DNA from: Spirogloea muscicola
Taxonomy: Eukaryota > Streptophyta > Zygnematophyceae > Spirogloeales > Spirogloeaceae
Assembly: GCA_009602725.1 (NCBI GenBank)
Contig: WELB01000017.1
Span: 375,525-386,167, forward strand
DNA: 10,643 bases
Direction: 5' to 3'
Shown: piece by piece, positions 7,127 through 10,643 of the stretch
Layout: every line of letters starts with the position of its first letter
Position numbering within the stretch: the stretch's first letter is position 1
Made by a program: the position numbers and the translations under genes
Notes under the pieces: generated by a model
The model's database searches: none
Told to the model about the DNA's origin: nothing
What the model saw: the letters and a program-made list of their open reading frames with translations, nothing else

Positions 7127-7175
7127 GTGTCCAACACAGACTATGCTGCTGTCGAAGCATCTCTGTGTTGGACAC
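7127..7175 (+). repeat. Perfect 14-bp inverted repeat / stem-loop
   Basis: GTGTCCAACACAGA (7127-7140) is the exact reverse complement of TCTGTGTTGGACAC (7162-7175). Within the 21-nt spacer, ATGC (7143-7146) can pair with GCAT (7157-7160), extending the hairpin. It lies in the presumed ARF 3' UTR or just beyond. It could be an RNA structure in the 3' UTR, a small-RNA precursor or a remnant inverted-repeat element. Confidence 0.8.
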
Positions 7176-7270
7176 AACTTGGCTTGCATCCAGTGCGGTG
7201 TAGTCTCTAGCCCAATGTATACAATGGAAGTAAGCCCTGAAGTCTGGCCTTTGAAAGCTTGGGAAGCACA

Positions 7271-7297
7271 TGTAAGATAAGGGCAACTACTATGTAA
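7271..7297 (+). terminator. Candidate TGTAA poly(A) elements for ARF
   Basis: TGTAA occurs at 7271-7275 and 7293-7297. UGUAA is the poly(A) signal of many green algae. No AATAAA lies downstream of the ARF stop at a suitable place. The motif is short and the distance from the stop is about 600 nt, so this is weak. Confidence 0.2.
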
Positions 7298-8101
7298 AGC
7301 AAGGCAGTGGAGGCAGTACGGGATGCAAAGTCCGCTCCAGCTCGTGCCACTGTGGTTTTTGTTGAATGTTTGATTTGATGTTGAGGGTTTTGTTTACGGT
7401 ATACCCCTTTGTCGAATATGCGTGTACGGGAGCCAGAAAAGCTGGCTTGGTAGCAATCCTAACCTAGTCCTATAATACGCGCTGTGTGTATGAGAAGTGA
7501 TGGCCTGGCACGTCGGGCTATGTTATGAATCTGAGGCGACCGCCTTGGTTGAATGCGCCCGACTGCTCTGCTCTGACGCTCCATAGCTGTGGCTGCCAAC
7601 CACCCTGGTTGTAGGCGGAGCCTGCGCTAGTCTGATCTGTATCTGCTTCCATTAGCTGATGTGAGTCTGTCACGCAGATACGGGGGCGGACTGCCGAATT
7701 CATGTGTAGGGGCAAACGCCCAACTGCGGTAACAGAGCGGCGGGAAGGAGGGAAGCGGTGACTATTGGAAACCGGCAGGTTTTGCGACAATAAGATCTGA
7801 GATTTTGACGTTGTTGTATTTGCAGCAACATGTCTAAGCACTAAGGGTGGCGCTATTTGTGTCTAAAGAGGCTAAATCGTCTATCGAACTGTCGAACAAG
7901 CAGAGGCAATGACCTCCTTCCTTGGCAGTAAGATGTACATGAGCGACAGCTTCAAATGCAGGCTCTCTACTCGTATTTTCCTGAGCACTTCGACACTTGG
8001 CTCACACACTACGTAGTCATCTGTTGAGCTCAAGTGCTAGAACATAGCACATGACTATGACCAGGCGAAGTTGCGAGTGTTGCTTCTAAGTAGTCTGCAA
8101 C

Positions 8102-8170
8102 CTACCCCCGCAGCCATGCATTCCGGAATGACGATCTGTCCTTGAGAGAAGCATCATGGGGCTTGTACTC
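8102..8170 (-). CDS. NCBP: nCBP exon 7: conserved C-terminus and stop
   Basis: Twenty-two codons follow the acceptor TTGGGATGCAG: EYKPHDASLKD, then FRNAWLRG, then TAG (reverse complement of 8102-8104). The ending is nearly identical to that of Arabidopsis nCBP (NTWLRG). Confidence 0.96.
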   Translation of the reverse strand, partial: EYKPHDASLKDRSSFRNAWLRG

Positions 8171-10643
8171 CTGCATCCCAACAAACTAATATACAGTGAG
8201 ACCCTCCATCCTGTTTGTCATGCTTGCAGCTGCCTTGTATCATATATTCATGCATGTTACTAGCCCCGTGACAGAAATGCACGTACTTTAAGGTTGGTGA
8301 CTCATTTTCTACCTGCCCATATCAAAGCACAGCCCCCTTGAGCTTCGAGGGCACCAAGCAAAATTCACTTTAGTCAGCAACTTGTTGGACACTTGACTAG
8401 GAGCCTGTGATGAGAACTTACGATTGCTTAAGGTCCAAGCTACAAGGTGAGAGGGTCAGTAGAAGCTTAGGTAGACTGTTTGAGACCAACCATGACATAG
8501 GAAGGGGGTAGCTGCAGGTGCTTCTTGATGGAGTCTCGAAGCTGCATGACTGCCTGCACAGACAAGAGGATAATTTGTGCAGTCAGAGAGAAGTTGGCCC
8601 GCAGCAAAGCATTTCTTCAGTCTTTCTTCAGTCTCCTCTCTGGAACTTGATGAGCAACAAGTAGAGTCCGGCCAATAGTACCAGGGACAGCCCTTGGTGT
8701 TTCCAAACAAGAGACCTTGTGCTCAAGACCCGACATCTACATGAGAGTGCGCCCCAGCAGCATCTATTGTAGGCAAATGAGATGGACTGAGTGTGATCGA
8801 CTCAATCACACCCACCTATTCCAGCAGCCTTGCACGGAACAATGTGATCCTTTCTAATCAAATGCAAGCACTGAGGTTGCTCTTGCTGGAGACTGCAGCA
8901 GGTGGCTTCTCTGAAGAGCAGGTGTGACGAGCTGTTTCTAGTGACGAGCGTGCACCGAGGTGGACGATGATTCTTATAGGACTGGTATTGCCCATTGGTG
9001 CTCCAAGGGCCCGCAAGCTGGTCTTCACCTGACTGTCGCTAGCGTCACGATTCCAGACGCTGACGATGTCGTCGCCAGTCCGGATGCTCAGTACTGCGCC
9101 GCAGACGCTCTCGCCTTGCTCGAGCTGGTCGCCTACAAGAGCCAGCACCTGCACATTGCTCCACACTAGCAAGACTTCAGCGCAGGTTGCACTTTACAAA
9201 GTGTGCAGAGCGTACGTTGTTGTTGGGCTCTGGCACAGCAATGGCAGGTGGTGTAAGGTAAGCCGGGCTCCAGCCACCAAGCGCAGGTAGTGGGTCTCAA
9301 GATAAGATACTATTATCATTATTATGGGGTGTCTTGACTTTATTATATATCAATAATGTTTCTGGTAATGAGAATTTATTTAATGGGTGGTCTTGATACT
9401 TAAGCTCTGGGTTCTAGGGAAGGGTTGACCAGCTCCTCCCAGAAGCGGCCAACGAGTCCTTTGCGGAAGCGCGCAATCCACTTCCCCCCGCTGTGGTTTG
9501 CAGCATCCTGAGCATGCAGGAATCAACTGCACGCCATTCAGCCCTTGCAGTACAGTACTGCCGGCGATCAGGCGCGCATGAGAAGCCTTACATCAATTTC
9601 CTATGTCAGTCACTCTCTTCTCCATCGCCACAAGGGATCTAGGGAGGGGCTATCGCATGGCAAGCGCACCTCCCAAAGCGGCTTGATGCCATCCTTGAAG
9701 AGGTGAAGGTCGGTCTGTGGTGGCAGGCCAGCCGGCCTGACCAGATGGCAGTAGCAGCCCCAGAAGCCCTCCACCTGCATCGGTTGCATAAATGGAGGCG
9801 CAGGTGATGGGATTAAGACTGCCATGCCGAGTGCCACTGAGCCATGAATGCATACTTTACTTAAAGAAAGAGCAATGAGCCGAGATGACTATAGAGACTT
9901 CGATCTGATCATGATCCTGTTCTCCTCCCAGACCAGCTTCTCCATCTCATGTCTTCTCCACAACAGCGCAAGTGACTGCAGAGGCGTCGTGGGCGTGGCT
10001 CGTCAAGGGGTACACAAGTCTGCCACGCAGCTGGTCTGCGGTCCTCGTACCCAACTCCGGAGCGCCTTCGAAGTGCATTGGGGGGTCTCGCTGGGCGCCG
10101 TCGCGTGCGCACCGTGCTGAAGTCGTGGATCTTCCGCACGGAGTCCTCGTACGAGGCGCCCTTGAGGGGCCGGACGCGCGGCGCCGCCAGCGAGCGCTTG
10201 GTGTACCAGAGCACAAACTTGGACTGCAAAGTGGGTCAGCCAGCAAACCGATCGTCAGAGCCCAAGCTCGCCCACTTGGCCGCGCACGACCTCTACAGCA
10301 CTGAGCCGCCGCCATGGGGCTGGCGGCGGCGTGCATGACCAAACCGGCTGCAAGGGCCAGTGGCTCAAACCCCAATCCTAATCTGAAGCCCGACATGGTG
10401 CACCCGGAACCCCGAGCCCTGACGAGTGCCGTGGCCAAGACGTGCGTCCAGAACGGCGGCGGGGCCGCACTGCAGCTCCTGGCGCGCGGGAGCGCCGCCA
10501 CGCCGCTGCTGGCTGAGCTGCCGGCGGGCGCGGCGCGCACCTGGAGGGGGTGCAGGCCGGCCTTGACCTCCGCAGCCCGCCGCTCGCGGCGCTCCCGCTC
10601 GGCGGCCTCCGCGGGGGCGAGCCCTGGCAGCGCCGCGGCGCGG
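8102..10643 (-). CDS. NCBP: nCBP/4EHP-type cap-binding protein (eIF4E family), 5'-partial, 7 exons
   Basis: This protein binds the m7G cap of mRNA in the cytoplasm and belongs to the class II eIF4E group (plant nCBP, animal eIF4E2/4EHP). Exons on the minus strand are 10541-10643, 10113-10223, 9670-9774, 9430-9507, 9029-9148, 8491-8553 and 8102-8170. Every junction is in phase 0 and the product is 215 residues; Arabidopsis nCBP has about 221. Landmarks in order are HPLQ, KFVLWYTKR, ASYEDSV, FSTVEGFWGCYCHL, HLFKDGIKPLWED, GGKWIARF, RFWEEL, ALVGDQL, VCGAVLSIRTGDDIVSVWNR, LRDSIKKHLQLPPSYVM and EYKPHDASLKD. The cap-stacking Tyr of class II (position of eIF4E W56) is in ASYED, and the second Trp plus Glu is in PLWE. 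A Ser/Ala/Pro-rich loop before ASYED looks about five residues longer than in Arabidopsis. The start codon is beyond the window. The gene converges on the ARF gene. Confidence 0.96.
8171..8490 (-). other. nCBP intron 6 (320 nt)
   Basis: The intron lies between homology-fixed exons 6 and 7, from GTTGGT to GGATGCAG on the minus strand. It holds GTTGGACAC (8384-8392), a nine-base match to one arm of the hairpin at 7127-7175. No other feature is seen. Confidence 0.93.
8491..8553 (-). CDS. NCBP: nCBP exon 6: C-terminal helix
   Basis: Twenty-one codons follow the acceptor TGTCTGTGCAG: AVMQLRDSIKKHLQLPPSYV then M, matching AVMxLRDSIKRHLxLP of Arabidopsis nCBP. The donor is ATG|GTTGGT. Confidence 0.94.
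8612..8633 (+). repeat. Tandem duplication of 11 nt
   Basis: TTTCTTCAGTC is repeated head to tail, with both copies identical, inside nCBP intron 5. Confidence 0.9.
8791..8811 (+). repeat. Short inverted repeat (7-bp stem)
   Basis: GTGTGAT (8791-8797) and ATCACAC (8805-8811) flank a 7-nt loop. They lie inside nCBP intron 5, and a function is not evident. Confidence 0.6.
9029..9148 (-). CDS. NCBP: nCBP exon 5: VGDQL to VWNRDASD
   Basis: Forty codons follow the acceptor CAATGTGCAG and read VLALVGDQLEQGESVCGAVL, then SIRTGDDIVSVWNRDASDSQ. This is one of the best conserved blocks of plant nCBP and holds the strand that contacts the cap phosphates. The donor is CAG|GTGAAG. Confidence 0.96.
9149..9429 (-). 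other. nCBP intron 4 with AT-rich core
   Basis: The intron contains an AT-rich patch at about 9300-9400, unlike the surrounding DNA. Two related strings about 60 bases apart (GGGTGTCTTGAC and GGGTGGTCTTGAT) and an imperfect TTATT/AATAA inversion are visible. It could be a remnant insertion. No element family is recognised. Confidence 0.85.
9430..9507 (-). CDS. NCBP: nCBP exon 4: GGKW strand
   Basis: This exon has 26 codons after the acceptor ATGCTCAG: DAANHSGGKWIARFRKG, then GRFWEEL. It fits exactly between PLWE and VLALVGDQ of the neighbouring exons. The donor is CTG|GTCAAC, which is weak but fixed by homology on both sides. Confidence 0.93.
9670..9774 (-). CDS. NCBP: nCBP exon 3: FW helix and cap Trp-Glu
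   Basis: After the acceptor CCGATGCAG the exon encodes 35 codons: VEGFWGCYCHLVRP, then DLHLFKDGIKPLWE. The FW carries the dorsal Trp that contacts 4E-interacting proteins in the family. The terminal WE is the second cap-stacking Trp plus the Glu that recognises the guanine. The donor is GAG|GTGCGC. Confidence 0.96.
9775..10112 (-). other. nCBP intron 2 (338 nt)
   Basis: The intron runs from GTGCGC to CGATGCAG on the minus strand between exons 2 and 3. Nothing else is recognised. Confidence 0.93.
10113..10223 (-). CDS. NCBP: nCBP exon 2: first strands and cap-stacking Tyr
   Basis: After the acceptor CACTTTGCAG the exon encodes 37 codons: SKFVLWYTKR, a variable loop, then KGASYEDSVRKIHDFST. 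The Tyr replaces the first cap-sandwich Trp of canonical eIF4E, as in nCBP and 4EHP. The donor is ACG|GTGCGC. Confidence 0.95.
10224..10540 (-). other. nCBP intron 1 (317 nt)
   Basis: The intron runs from GTGCGC to TTTGCAG on the minus strand. It becomes very GC-rich toward exon 1. A 197-codon open frame that starts at its first base (9947-10540, minus) is a by-product of the low stop density in GC-rich DNA. Confidence 0.92.
10541..10643 (-). CDS. NCBP: nCBP exon 1 (partial): charged N-terminus and HPL motif
   Basis: The exon runs in from the window edge. It encodes an Ala-rich then Arg/Glu-rich stretch (AAERERRERRAAEVK) followed by AGLHPLQ, the HPL motif that opens the eIF4E fold. The donor is CAG|GTGCGC in phase 0. 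No in-frame Met is present, so the start codon lies outside. Confidence 0.9.

Larger units (their letters stand above)
6778..8101. other. Intergenic region between convergent ARF and nCBP 3' ends
   Basis: The region should contain both 3' untranslated regions. Open frames at 6689-7072 (+) and 7518-7841 (-) show no recognisable domain and are likely chance. It holds a hairpin (7127-7175) and two short 11-nt-period duplications nearby. No tRNA-like B box with cloverleaf was found. Confidence 0.75.
8554..9028 (-). other. nCBP intron 5 (475 nt)
   Basis: The intron lies between exons 5 and 6. It carries an 11-nt tandem duplication (8612-8633) and a 7-bp inverted repeat (8791-8811). No coding signal is seen. 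Confidence 0.93.

Noticed and set aside
7518-7841. Minus-strand open frame of 107 codons between the two genes
   Set aside because: It has no domain, no transmembrane or signal pattern and no splice-supported partner. Repeated NQGG alone is not evidence.
9947-10540. Minus-strand open frame of 197 codons
   Set aside because: It starts at the donor of nCBP intron 1 and crosses exon 2 in the wrong frame. It is explained by GC-rich DNA with few stops.

Overview
The window is nuclear DNA from a green plant, most likely a streptophyte (charophyte-grade) alga. It holds two intron-rich protein genes that converge tail to tail. The first is an auxin response factor (ARF) on the + strand, whose 5' end lies before base 1. 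The second is an nCBP/4EHP-type cap-binding protein of the eIF4E family on the - strand, whose 5' end lies past base 10643. ARFs are confined to streptophytes. The splice donors (repeated GTGCGC, several introns of only 43-46 nt) and the very GC-rich 5' end of the second gene look more algal than land-plant. A Chlorokybus-like alga is possible, but I cannot fix the species from the sequence.

Bases 1-6674 are the ARF gene. I rebuilt 13 exons from homology and splice phase. Exons 1-6 (1-2918) encode the B3 DNA-binding domain, its flanking dimerisation region and the ancillary domain. This part is securely recognised. Exons 7-10 (3154-5850) encode a poorly conserved middle region with an LxLxL (EAR-like) motif. 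Its boundaries rest on phase and splice signals. Exons 12-13 (6225-6674) encode a C-terminal PB1 domain that resembles class C ARFs. All exon phases are mutually consistent and give about 643 residues for the part in the window. An alternative 43-nt terminal intron would extend the protein to a stop at 6775-6777.

Bases 6778-8101 are the intergenic region between the two 3' ends. No gene was found there. It holds a near-perfect hairpin (7127-7175), short tandem duplications and two TGTAA candidate poly(A) elements.

Bases 8102-10643 on the - strand are the nCBP gene. Seven exons join in phase 0 at every junction and give 215 residues. Only the extreme N-terminus is missing. The end near 10643 becomes extremely GC-rich, as at a CpG-island-like promoter side.

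The two genes have no known shared pathway: one is a transcription factor of auxin signalling, the other a translation factor. No mobile element, CRISPR array, tRNA or rRNA was seen. The most interesting points are in the ARF. A DNA-binding domain that reads like class A/B is joined to a class C-like PB1. There is an EAR-like repression motif. A stopless in-frame intron would add a CxxC-x11-CxxC cysteine pattern inside PB1. A TATA-like element in the large intron 8 could produce a form without the DNA-binding domain.
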